11,743 nt of DNA from Ophiocordyceps camponoti-saundersi (nom. inval.) (GCA_003339415.1 PDHQ01000616.1:2007-13749), one strand, 5' to 3'. Shown: positions 1 to 7,902, counted from the first letter of the stretch. Notes: generated from the letters alone by a model not told the origin. Numbers and translations are program-made.

Positions 1-47
1 TCTCTCGTCCCTCCGCTGCCCCCCCCTCCGCCGCTTGTGGCGCCGCG

Positions 48-76
48 CCCCCCCCCCCCCCCCCGCCGGGGGCCCG

Positions 77-113
<37 letters not shown>
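48..113. repeat. Left-end poly-C tracts (C17 and C37)
   Basis: There are uninterrupted C runs at 48-64 (17 nt) and 77-113 (37 nt), separated by a short G/C-rich spacer. The complementary strand would be G-rich and could form G-quadruplex structures. Homopolymers this long are often mis-sized in assemblies, so the exact lengths are doubtful. Confidence 0.9.
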
Positions 114-2429
114 ACGCCGGGCCATCCCTCCGCCCTCCTATTTTTATGTTTCCTGTTTTTTCCGTCTTGTATCTTTTCTCTCTCTCTCTCTCTCTCTCGC
201 TTTCCTTTCCCCTTTCCTCCCTTGTAATCCCGAGTCAAAACAGTGAAGCAAGGAAGGAGAAGGGAAAAAAAAAAGGATGGACAAGAAAAACAAAGGTCGT
301 TCGTTCCCGTCGGTTCAAGTGAGAAGCGTCTTTTTTACACCTCCTACTTACATATACATACATCGGTGGTATATCACACTCGCAGTCAGCGTTCCTATAG
401 GCTATACGCTAAAAATTGATGCACGCTGCTTTGACCTAGACAGGGTCAAGAAGAGTCTGAAGTACACGAGGAACGAGCATGTACAGCTACCTAGTTTGAT
501 ACATGCATGCCGACCAGATACAGTAAGACGCCTCTCCCACGCACGCCTGATGCTAGACATACCCTTTTTCCAACTCAGAGGCACCCCACATTCCCTCTCT
601 CACTCTCCCTTCTACCCCCTCTCTCTCTCTCTCTCTCTGTACCAACCTACCCAGGCATCTCACTCTCTCACTCTGTCTCTCTATCTCTCACCACTGACAG
701 TATGTATCTCTCTCTCCTTCTCTCTCTATCTCTCACTCACTCACACTCTCACCCCCCTCCAAGACAGACGGACGGTGTACCCAATCCTGCACCCCCCCCC
801 TCCCCTCTTCTCCCCCTTCCCACACTCCCCCTCCCCCCACACACACACTCACTCACTCATTCACTCGACGGAGTACCCCTTTCGTTTTTCCTTCCCCTTT
901 GACTCGTTCGTTCCGCGCCGGTCCGCTTTCCCACGCTTCCGCCAAGGCAATGCAGGCCCGAGATCATCAAGGGAAAAGGAAAAGGGAAAGAAAGGAAAGG
1001 AAAGAAAAAAAAATTAATTAAAATGTGGGCAGTAAATACCTTGCCTGCCGTACATGTACTACACACTGTGCGGCGTACTTACATACACACACGATTTTAA
1101 GATTCAGACGGGAGAGCGGCTTCTCCCTTGGTTACAGTCTTTCCGGATAACCCCTGCCAGATGTCGTCGTCGTCGTTGTCTTCACCTTGTTTTTTCTTCT
1201 CTTCCTCCCTCCTCCCTGTAGTAGCAGTAGTTGTATGTACGAGTCTATGAGAGGCACATGCATGCATGCATGCAAATGCACGGGAAGAGACAACAGACTT
1301 TTTTTTGACACGCAACTATCTTTCCTCTTCCTTTCTTTTTCACTCTCTCGTTTCCTTTTTCTTCCCTAACATGATTTTAATCGGGTGAATTTTTTTTCCG
1401 CATTTTTTCTATTCGTCGACCAAGCTCCCTGCATCCCGAAAGGATGGGCAAAGAAAAGGAACAAGGCCAAAAGACAAGAAGAAGCAGAAGACGAAGAAGA
1501 AGGGAAGAAAAAGAAAAAAGAAAAAAAAGGAACTTGCCCTGTGGGGGCGAGCGAAGCTCTGCATCCGTCCCGTCGGGTCGCGCCAACCGTTAGCCTGCAG
1601 CAGTTCAGCGAGCAGGGCAGGGCAGAGCAGGCAGTGCTCGCCCCATTGGAAACCCAGGGCTGCTAGTTTTTGTTTTGGAACGTGGAGGAAAGTGGCTGTG
1701 AATGAGTGATGTGAGTGAGCGAGTGTGTGAGCGAGAGGGGGGGGGGGGAAGAAGAAAGATGAAGAAGCAAAGGGGAGGGGGGGGGGTGGAAGGGGTGTGG
1801 ACGCGGCCTCGTGGGAGTGACGAAGTATGTCCCACAATTAGACACACCACGCAACCACACATGTGTGAGTGAGTGAGTGAGTCTACCCTGTAGTCTTTCC
1901 TCTGCGCCCTGCTGTGCGTCGTCCCTTTTTTTTCTCTTTACTCCGGACCCGGCGGGACGGAATGACTAACAAGAGAAAAGGTCATGATGACGATGATGAA
2001 TGATGACGATGCTTGATAATTAAAGGAAAAAGAAGAAGAAGAAGAGCCCAACAGACAACGTTCTGGATGCGGCGGTTCAGCGTCACTGGGTGCGTTGGCA
2101 CAAGCCACACGCCCCCCCCCCCTCCCTACATGTGTAGGTAGGTACTTACATACTACCAATCCCACCTCCTCGCCAGTATGGAAACAATGAATGTACGAGA
2201 ATGCCGAGGCCGGGCGACCCCGTTGGCTGAGGGGCGCCCGCCGGCCCGCACCGGCTGGGCGGATGATGTTGGTGACGAGCGAAGTTGAGTTGAGTGTGAG
2301 TGGGCGAGTGTCTTTTTCTACCCGTTCCGTCTTTGGTTCTGCAGTGTTGTGTATGTGTGTACTTGTCTACATCCATCCATCCATCCCATACTACGCCCGT
2401 ACAATCTGCATACAACAACGGTCCGTTCA

Positions 2430-2433
<4 letters not shown>

Positions 2434-2469
<36 letters not shown>
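2434..2469. repeat. (TC)18 microsatellite
   Basis: This is an uninterrupted 36-nt TC dinucleotide run, the longest dinucleotide repeat in the window. It continues into further CT/CCCT-rich sequence. It is likely polymorphic, and no function can be read from it. Confidence 0.9.
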
Positions 2470-2473
<4 letters not shown>

Positions 2474-2962
2474 TCCCCTCCCCTCCCCATCTGCTCTATA
2501 GCTGCGATTCACACAGACTTTCCACTTTCATACATACAGACATTCAACAAGTATGTACACGACACAACATACTCTCTCCTCGTCGTAGTACGTGCGTGCG
2601 TGCACCCTCAACGTCCGTGTACATACTCGTCATGATTGGCCCAACTGCCCGGACCATCCGTCCTGTCTTTTTTTTTCCCCTTCTACATATCGCCGCGCGT
2701 TACATTCCGCGCCTGCAGACTCCCCCATGCCATCCATGCCTGCGTCCCGCCCCACGGGGAGGGGGCCCTTGCTACCTACTACCTCTATACCGTCACCCCG
2801 ACGCCCGCCCTCTTCCCGGCCGGAGGGGAAAGCGGCACTTTTTTTTTAAAACCCCTTGTCACCATCATCTGCCTCTCCCGCTGGTAGAGTCGAGCATCGT
2901 CAAACAAAGAAAATATACATACATCTCTGGAATAAGAACATCTTCAGTCCCATGTCGTACAG

Positions 2963-2980
2963 TATGTATGTACATACATA
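2963..2980. repeat. 18-bp perfect palindrome of TATG/CATA units
   Basis: TATGTATGTACATACATA equals its own reverse complement over 18 bp. It lies in a region rich in TACATA/TATGTA words. It may simply be where two inverted tetranucleotide microsatellites meet. Confidence 0.85.
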
Positions 2981-3425
2981 TGTACATAGAGCTACCCGCC
3001 CATCAACCCCATCTTTCAACTCCCCCCTTCCAGCCTTACTCGCTCAAAGAATGTACATGCCGTCCACTAAATCAAGTGTTCGCACTGTCACACGGCATGG
3101 ACCGCCTGTGCCCTTTACACGCCCCTCCCACCCCCCACCCCTGCTAAGAACCTAGCCCCACACATCAGAGGGGCCGCACGGCACCCCCCTCGTCGGTACT
3201 CGTACTGTTCTGACACTGTACCGTATACCGTTACCTCCTCCACGAGCAACTCACTCCTACACACGCCCCCCCCCATCCTCCCGATCCCTTTCCTCCTCTC
3301 CCCCCCCCCCATCCGAAGCACAAGCTCAGAGTCTTCCCTCTTTCTTCTCTTCCCTTTTTCTTCTTACTACTCTGTCGTCTCCTCCACTACACATCGTCAG
3401 CCGGTCAACGGAAGAGAAAGACGCC

Positions 3426-3482
3426 CACACACACTGAGAGAGAGAGAGAGAGAGTGTGTGTGTGTGCGTGTGCGTGTGCGTG
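3426..3482. repeat. Compound CA-GA-GT microsatellite forming an inverted repeat
   Basis: (CA)n at 3426-3434 is followed by a GA run at about 3436-3454 and then an alternating GT run from 3454 that shades into GTGTGC units. The CA arm can pair with the GT arm over nine bases, leaving the GA run as loop. It lies about 200 nt upstream of the zinc-cluster start codon, so it may be in the promoter or the 5' UTR. Confidence 0.85.
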
Positions 3483-3583
3483 TGTCTGGTCTCCCGCCCG
3501 TTCATCCACCTCTCCAGCTTTGCCTCGTCCGCACCAGCTGCTGCCCTCGCTCGCCAACCGACGACGCCGCCACCGCCTACTCG

Positions 3584-3601
3584 ATGCGCCCCGTCCAGTA
3601 G
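3584..3601 (+). promoter_or_regulatory. Five-codon upstream ORF in the leader of the zinc-cluster gene
   Basis: ATG CGC CCC GTC CAG TAG encodes MRPVQ and ends 62 nt before the main start at 3664. It is the only ATG between the GT microsatellite and the main start. If it is in the mRNA it could dampen translation of the transcription factor. A pyrimidine tract ending in CAG at 3646 looks like a 5'-UTR intron acceptor. A GT at 3598 would make a 49-nt intron that removes this uORF's stop, so the leader structure is unsettled. Confidence 0.4.
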
Positions 3602-3663
3602 GAGCATCGCTCGCCGCCGTCGTGACGGCGTCCCTCCTTTTCTCAGGCCTAGCCCGCTGGAGC

Positions 3664-5076
3664 ATGGCCGAAGAGCAGCACCAGCGCTTCCCGCCGCCGC
3701 CTCCGCCGCCGCAGCCGCCAGTATCTCCAGAACACCATCACCAGCATCATCCTCACCACCAGTCTCGCGCCCCTGTCGCGCCCCGAGCAACTATGGCCGC
3801 TACCGTCTTGCCCTCGATCCACGAGAGTCGGGGTTATCCCTCGCAGCCGTCTTCCTCCGCCGGCCGTCCCTATCCTCCGGACGCCCGTTTCGCCTCGCCC
3901 AGCACCGTCAACGGCTATCAAACCCCCCAGCCCGGCCAACAGCAACCTCCGCCCGGTTACCTTCCTCCGTTGCAGGCCAGCCCGACCGAAGCCCGCTCGC
4001 CCGCTTACCCACCACCCCATCCCGACCAGCAGCGCACCCCCTATCTGGACGAACGCCGCCCACCGGGACTCTACGGAGGCGACGCCTTCTTCTTCCGAGG
4101 TCCGCCCTCTGCCGGCCCCGTCCCGCCCAACGGCTATCCACGTCAGTCCCCGGGGGCCTATCCGGAATATGCGCAGCAAGCCGCCGGCGCACCCGCCATG
4201 GCCCAGGCCGCTCCACGTCAACGCACCTCCATCGCCTGTAGATACTGCCGCAAGCGCAAGGTATGTCTGTTCTCCAAACTCTCTTTGTCATGGCCCGGAA
4301 GACCCGTGTTGCTCACCTGTTTTGTCTGTCCACAGATACGCTGCAGCGGTTATCAAAATACACCTAGCGGCAAGTGCCAAAACTGCGCACGCATGAACCA
4401 AGAATGCATATTCCAGCCCGTGTCGTCATCGAGCTCGACCGCCTTCATTCCCGTGTCCGCAGTGCCGGGAGGCGTGCCACCGGGAACGCAGCTATTTGGC
4501 GCCTACGGCCAGCCCTTGGCACCGAATGCCGCACATCCCTATCCGCCGCAGCAGCACCCGGGAGGGCCGCCACCGGGTCTGTATCCCCCGCCGCCACCGC
4601 CGCCACAGCAACACCATCAGCAGCAACAGCCGCCTCCGACGCAGTCCCCGACCGGCTCTTACTCATCCTACGGCGACGAGGCGTCGCAGGTGGTTGGCAG
4701 ACGGCGACGTCGGACGCCTGAGGAGCGCGAAGAAGGGTACCGACTGCCCCCGCCCAGGGGAGGGGACGAGGAGCCCCGGCGCCGATCGCCGGCCGAGCTG
4801 TCCGGCGACAGCAGTCCAGGCGGGGGCGGGGGCGGCGGAGGTATGGCACACGGGCCCTATCATTCGTCGCGGCAGAGCCCGCGTGGGGTGGCGCCGGTCC
4901 CCATGACGAGCGGGTCGAGCGGTGGGTCGACGACGCCAGCGCGGCAGCAGACGGGCCAGCCGTCATCGGTCATGAGTCTGAGCAACCTAGTGGAAAAGAA
5001 CGACATTGACCGGACCATGATCGACCGGCTGAATCATGCACGCGAGGCCAAGGCGGCCAACGGCTCCTCTCGTTGA
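3664..5076 (+). CDS. Zn(II)2Cys6 zinc-cluster transcription factor (two exons, 445 aa)
   Basis: Exons 3664-4260 and 4336-5076 give 445 aa. The product is a probable nuclear, DNA-binding transcription factor; its target genes cannot be read from sequence. The zinc cluster spans residues 192-223 with cysteines at 192, 195, 202, 213, 216 and 223, spacing C-x2-C-x6-C-x10-C-x2-C-x6-C, and a basic RKRKIR segment between the second and third. The N-terminus is disordered: Pro7 at 10-16, a His-rich stretch at 24-32, then Pro/Gln/Tyr-rich sequence. Downstream lie a Ser/Val/Pro/Gly segment (229-260), a Pro/Gln/His tract, Arg5 at 321-325 (possible nuclear signal), Gly8 at 361-368 and a charged C-terminal motif at 410-432. 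No middle homology region is apparent, and 445 aa is short for this class. The ATG at 3664 has A at -3 and G at +4. Met44 (3793) is an alternative start. The overall pattern resembles an uncharacterised conserved Pezizomycotina family, so I give no gene symbol. Confidence 0.9.
   Translation: MAEEQHQRFPPPPPPPQPPVSPEHHHQHHPHHQSRAPVAPRATMAATVLPSIHESRGYPSQPSSSAGRPYPPDARFASPSTVNGYQTPQPGQQQPPPGYLPPLQASPTEARSPAYPPPHPDQQRTPYLDERRPPGLYGGDAFFFRGPPSAGPVPPNGYPRQSPGAYPEYAQQAAGAPAMAQAAPRQRTSIACRYCRKRKVCLFSKLSLSWPGRPVLLTCFVCPQIRCSGYQNTPSGKCQNCARMNQECIFQPVSSSSSTAFIPVSAVPGGVPPGTQLFGAYGQPLAPNAAHPYPPQQHPGGPPPGLYPPPPPPPQQHHQQQQPPPTQSPTGSYSSYGDEASQVVGRRRRRTPEEREEGYRLPPPRGGDEEPRRRSPAELSGDSSPGGGGGGGGMAHGPYHSSRQSPRGVAPVPMTSGSSGGSTTPARQQTGQPSSVMSLSNLVEKNDIDRTMIDRLNHAREAKAANGSSR
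4261..4335 (+). other. 75-nt intron of the zinc-cluster gene, in frame and stop-free
   Basis: The donor is GTATGT, the acceptor is CCACAG, and CTCAC at 4312-4316 is a plausible branch site with its A 20 nt before the intron end. The intron is phase 0 and falls between the Lys and Ile of the RKRKIR segment. Removing it restores x6 spacing between cysteines two and three. Its length is a multiple of three and it has no in-frame stop, so retention would insert 25 residues into the zinc cluster. Confidence 0.92.
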
Positions 5077-6770
5077 GTCGGAAAGAAGAACGAAAGAATG
5101 CACAGGGAAAATGGACAGAGCCAGTGGAAGAGTTTCTTGTGATGTTGTTCTTTCTTCTCTTCTTCCGGGCTCTTTCCCCCTTCCCCCTATTTTGTTTGGT
5201 TTACCCAACATCTATATCCCAGCACATTTTGATTTACACGCCTTTTGGTTTGTCTTGATACCGGAACGACGATTGTTGTTGATCCACGTCAACCGTTATG
5301 GATTAGAAATGGATTTCAATGGCGATGTGGTTCCTCCCCTGGTGAAGTTGCCGGTGCGGCCCTCTCCGGCCTGGCCCTTGACGGCCCGACGTTTCTTTCC
5401 CCGCTCGGGTGATGGGACTAGGAGTCGAGTCCAGGAGACTAAAGGTCAAGGCGGGCCGAGATGCGAGGGAGAGGTGCCGTCGTCTGTACACGAGGTGGGA
5501 TGGTCGGTCCGCCCCTTTGTTTTTTCACTTTACCCCTGTCTACCTCTTTGGTCTCTTGTCTCTTCTCCTTTGGTGCCTCTTCCTTTTTCACCTTTATTAA
5601 ACTCGATTTCCCCTTGTCTCGAGTGATGATGTCTTGAGAAAGTTGACTTGTCTTCTCCCTTGAATCTCTCATCTCATGCCGTCTCATCTCATCATCTTCG
5701 TTTTTTTCCTTCTCTTTTTCTTTCTTCTGTTATAACCTTTTTCACCCCCCCTTTTTCTTTATTTACTATGAAAGACGAATATGCCTCACGGCGGGATTAT
5801 GATGTTTTCTTGTTTCCTTTTTTATCTATTATTAACGGTTGACTCCGGACATTTTCTTTTTCCTTTTTCACGTCCACTTGTGATGAAACTAGGGCGGGAC
5901 TTTTTTTTTTCATGGTCTTTTGAGTTCTTTGGGGGATTTGTGTCTTCTATCTGGTGATTTTCACCCCCCCCTTTTTTCTTTCTCTTTGGTGAGAGGAGAT
6001 GCTCCAGGTGGTTTGAGTTAGCTTGCTGGCTTAGGGGGGGGAGAAGGAGGAGGAGGATGAGGAGGAGAGGGGTATGTGAAAGGGGGAAGGGGAAAAAAAG
6101 AAAGAAATAAAATAACACTATTCCTCGTGCCTGAGTCTCGTTCGTGAATTAGCGGTTGAGGCTTTGGGGTTTGAAAGGGGGGGTAGGCTTGTTCCTGGGA
6201 ACGGTGCCTGGGCTTGATTGGTATGCTGAACCTGGTCTTTTGCCTTTAGAGCTTGAATGTTGGGGGAAAAGTTGGGAGTTGAGAGTTCCTTGTCAAGGCT
6301 GATGTTTTGATCAGGAAGAGTTGGTTACGACTTTTACAGGATGAAAGTTAGGGGAAGCCCCACGTGCCCGACTTATTCCTCGTCTCTCCTCACAACACGG
6401 CACTTTCACTTTCCCTTTCCTTTTCCCTTGCACCATTGAACGCGTGATGAAATGGCGTCGTGAACTCGTCCTTGGCTTATTTTCTTATTTTCTTCCCACG
6501 TGAGATGAACTTCATGTGCTACCTTTTTCTTTTTTTTTTCTTTTTTTCTTTTTTTTTAAACTGTGATGGTTCGTTGAAGCTAGATAGGAGCACGCCCTGC
6601 TAGCTTTTGATAGAGAGACAGGGCTAGTTTGGATGGATGAGACGCCATGCTCGTACATGTGGCGGGGATTTTTTAAACTAGGTTGTTTTTTGAGAGGGGG
6701 GATGGGAAGATGTGGTGTGATGGGTTGGGATAGATGGAGGTGATGGAGAGACAGGTTTTATGGCCATGAG
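5077..6770. other. Non-coding: probable 3' UTR and T-rich intergenic DNA
   Basis: No supportable gene. The first part is probably the 3' UTR of the zinc-cluster gene. From about 5640 the plus strand is T-rich with short C and G runs and a purine-rich patch at about 6033-6112, which ends in AATAAA (6106-6111), a possible but unproven polyadenylation signal. CACGTG E-box-like hexamers occur at 6361-6366 and 6497-6502, with no evident gene to serve. A T-rich stretch at about 6523-6558 follows. Confidence 0.55.
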
Positions 6771-6903
6771 GAGATGCGTTACTTTAAACTGACTTTGAGT
6801 ACTCTAATGAGACAACTAACCTCACCAACCTCATCACCCCAAAACCAACTCGAATCATATACATACATACACAAGCCCTCCTCTTTTCCCCCCTCTCTCC
6901 CAG

Positions 6904-7038
6904 ATGGCAGACTTTCGAACCCAGGGTACCGTAGTGCCCATCTCGACCACGCGACAAACAAGTGCAACGCAGAATCTATCCCAAAGCTTCAGACTAAGGT
7001 GTTATAAAACGTACATATATATCCGTATATCCGAATAA
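6904..7038 (+). CDS. Weak candidate small ORF or 5' exon next to the repeat element
   Basis: An ATG directly follows a strong pyrimidine tract ending in CAG, so it looks like the start of an exon. It opens a 44-codon frame beginning MADFRTQGTVVPISTTRQ, with mixed, non-repetitive codons for the first 32 residues. After an AAG/GTGTTA step at about 6999-7000, which could be a donor, the frame becomes Tyr/Ile-rich and stops. I recognise no family. It ends 58 bp before the RIP-damaged element, so it could be the start of a gene broken by the insertion, a fragment of a larger repeat, or chance. Confidence 0.2.
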   Translation: MADFRTQGTVVPISTTRQTSATQNLSQSFRLRCYKTYIYIRISE

Positions 7039-7090
7039 TACGACACGATAATAATATGACCCTGCTTAGTTCTATGTATAATGTATCCAA

Positions 7091-7095
7091 CTAAG
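7091..7095. repeat. Candidate target-site duplication, left copy (CTAAG)
   Basis: CTAAG lies immediately before the TG that opens the left terminal repeat. An identical CTAAG (7898-7902) lies immediately after the right terminal repeat. A 5-bp duplication is typical of LTR-element integration. A short match like this can arise by chance. Confidence 0.55.
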
Positions 7096-7255
7096 TGATA
7101 GGCAGGCATGAGGCCCTGCCACGGAAGGCACGTTTAGTGCGGCCGCGGGTATAAATTAGCACGACCCCTCTCCCCCCTTTCTAGATAGATTATTATCCTT
7201 AGGTTAAATTAAGCATAACCGATTTGCCGCTTTAAGGTAGTATTCCTTTCTTTCT
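7096..7255 (+). repeat. Left terminal direct repeat (LTR-like, 160 bp)
   Basis: This repeat aligns with 7729-7897 at a 642-bp offset from 7098 onward. There are nine differences in 158 columns, all transitions. It contains the hairpin GCAC-GTTTA-GTGC (7128-7140), GCGGCCGC (7139-7146), a TATA-like TATAAAT (7150-7156) and a CT/C-rich tract. Relative to the right copy it lacks a 9-nt segment just after its TGATAG start. Confidence 0.85.
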
Positions 7256-7728
7256 AGTAACCGAGATAAGGGGCCGTAAAGCCCGGGTAACGACCTTCTT
7301 CTAATTACGATAATATCTAATTTACCTACGCTTACCGCTACCGCTACCTTTATTACGAATACCTTTATTTAACGCCCGCTACGATAACGATTATAGCGAT
7401 AATAATTACTTACTAAGACCGGCTCGTAATATTACTTTTAGGGGCTTTTTACCTTTTTTACTTTAAGATAGCTTTCTTCTTCTTTAACTTTTCTATAGCC
7501 TTAAGCTTTTAATAGTTTAGCTTACTAGCTTCCTTTTCTTCTATTTCTTCTATATATACCTTAAGTAACTTTTACCCTATATAGCTTATTTTTTTCGGCT
7601 CCGTTAATAGCTAAAGATAGCCCGGATACCTATATTTTTATATTACCTATAAGGGCTTCTACTAATTAAATAATACCCTAATAAGGCTTCGAGAGGTTAA
7701 TAGAATTCCCCTTTATCTACGTTATTAG

Positions 7729-7897
7729 TGATAGACTTAATAGGTAGGTATAAGGCCCTACTACGGAAGGCACGTTTAGTGCGGCCGCGGGTATAAATTA
7801 GCACGACCCCTCTCCCCCCTTTCTAGATAGATTATTATCCTTAGGTTAAATTAAGCACGACCGATTTGCCGCTTTGAGGCAGTATTCCTTTCTTTCT
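7729..7897 (+). repeat. Right terminal direct repeat (LTR-like, 169 bp)
   Basis: This is the second copy of the terminal repeat. It starts TGATAG, carries 9 nt absent from the left copy, then matches through to TTTCT at 7897. Its five differences at the 5' end are all C-to-T in CpA or G-to-A in TpG relative to the left copy, as RIP would produce. TATAAAT is at 7792-7798. CTAAG follows directly. Confidence 0.85.
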
Positions 7898-7902
7898 CTA
7901 AG
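7898..7902. repeat. Candidate target-site duplication, right copy (CTAAG)
   Basis: It is identical to 7091-7095 and abuts the right terminal repeat. Together the pair sets the proposed element ends at 7096 and 7897. Confidence 0.55.

Larger units (their letters stand above)
1..3420. other. Gene-free, pyrimidine-rich, microsatellite-laden region
   Basis: I find no credible gene on either strand. The open frames here translate to Ser-Leu, Pro, His-Thr or Arg-Glu repeats from CT, C, CA and GA runs, which is simple sequence rather than protein. The plus strand is strongly pyrimidine-rich. It carries (TC)11 at 177-198, (CT)10 at 619-638, (TC)18 at 2434-2469, G12 at 1737-1748, G10 at 1777-1786, a TGAG tandem at about 1865-1882 and CATC tandems near 2371. 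The part nearest 3420 is probably promoter and leader of the zinc-cluster gene. A short patch at about 2190-2280 is richer in G and C but has no recognisable coding pattern. A small or fast-evolving gene cannot be excluded. Confidence 0.6.
7096..7897. mobile_element. RIP-mutated miniature LTR-type element (TRIM-like or internally deleted)
   Basis: An 802-bp unit is bounded by direct repeats at 7096-7255 and 7729-7897 and flanked on both sides by CTAAG. The interior of roughly 470 bp is AT-rich, full of stops and non-coding, with no trace of gag, protease or reverse transcriptase. From 7227 to 7728 there is not one CpA or TpG dinucleotide, while CpG persists; this matches RIP. Each repeat opens with TG and contains a TATAAAT, as expected of an LTR promoter. 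Against the LTR reading, the repeats end in CT rather than CA and no clear primer-binding site or polypurine tract is visible; TAGTAACC after the left repeat could be a RIP-altered TGG-type site, but that is a guess. A composite of two solo repeats is the main alternative. Confidence 0.6.

Noticed and set aside
277..1017. Open frame of 246 codons
   Set aside because: Most of it is Ser-Leu, His-Thr and Pro repeats from CT, CA and C runs; the opening part has no family signature.
2191..3147. Open frame of 318 codons
   Set aside because: It runs through a (TC)18 microsatellite and has no coding-like composition; the same DNA is open in other frames because it lacks A-rich stops.
3454..3663. In-frame 70-residue N-terminal extension of the zinc-cluster protein
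   Set aside because: It has no ATG (3454 is GTG), its first residues are Cys/Val repeats from a GT microsatellite, and the ATG at 3664 has a good start context.
3456..4291. Other long frames over the zinc-cluster gene on both strands (for example 3456-4241 plus, 3649-4221 minus, 3908-4291 minus)
   Set aside because: They are Arg/Pro/Ala-rich shadows of a GC-rich coding exon and contain no recognisable domain.
6890..6960. tRNA gene or tRNA-derived SINE on the minus strand
   Set aside because: GGGTTCGAAAG resembles a B box and TGGTCGAGATGG an A box, but the T-stem has mismatches and no acceptor stem can be drawn.
7096..7897. CRISPR array or prokaryotic repeat
   Set aside because: There are only two copies, about 160 bp each, without spacers; neighbouring genes have spliceosomal introns, so the DNA is eukaryotic.
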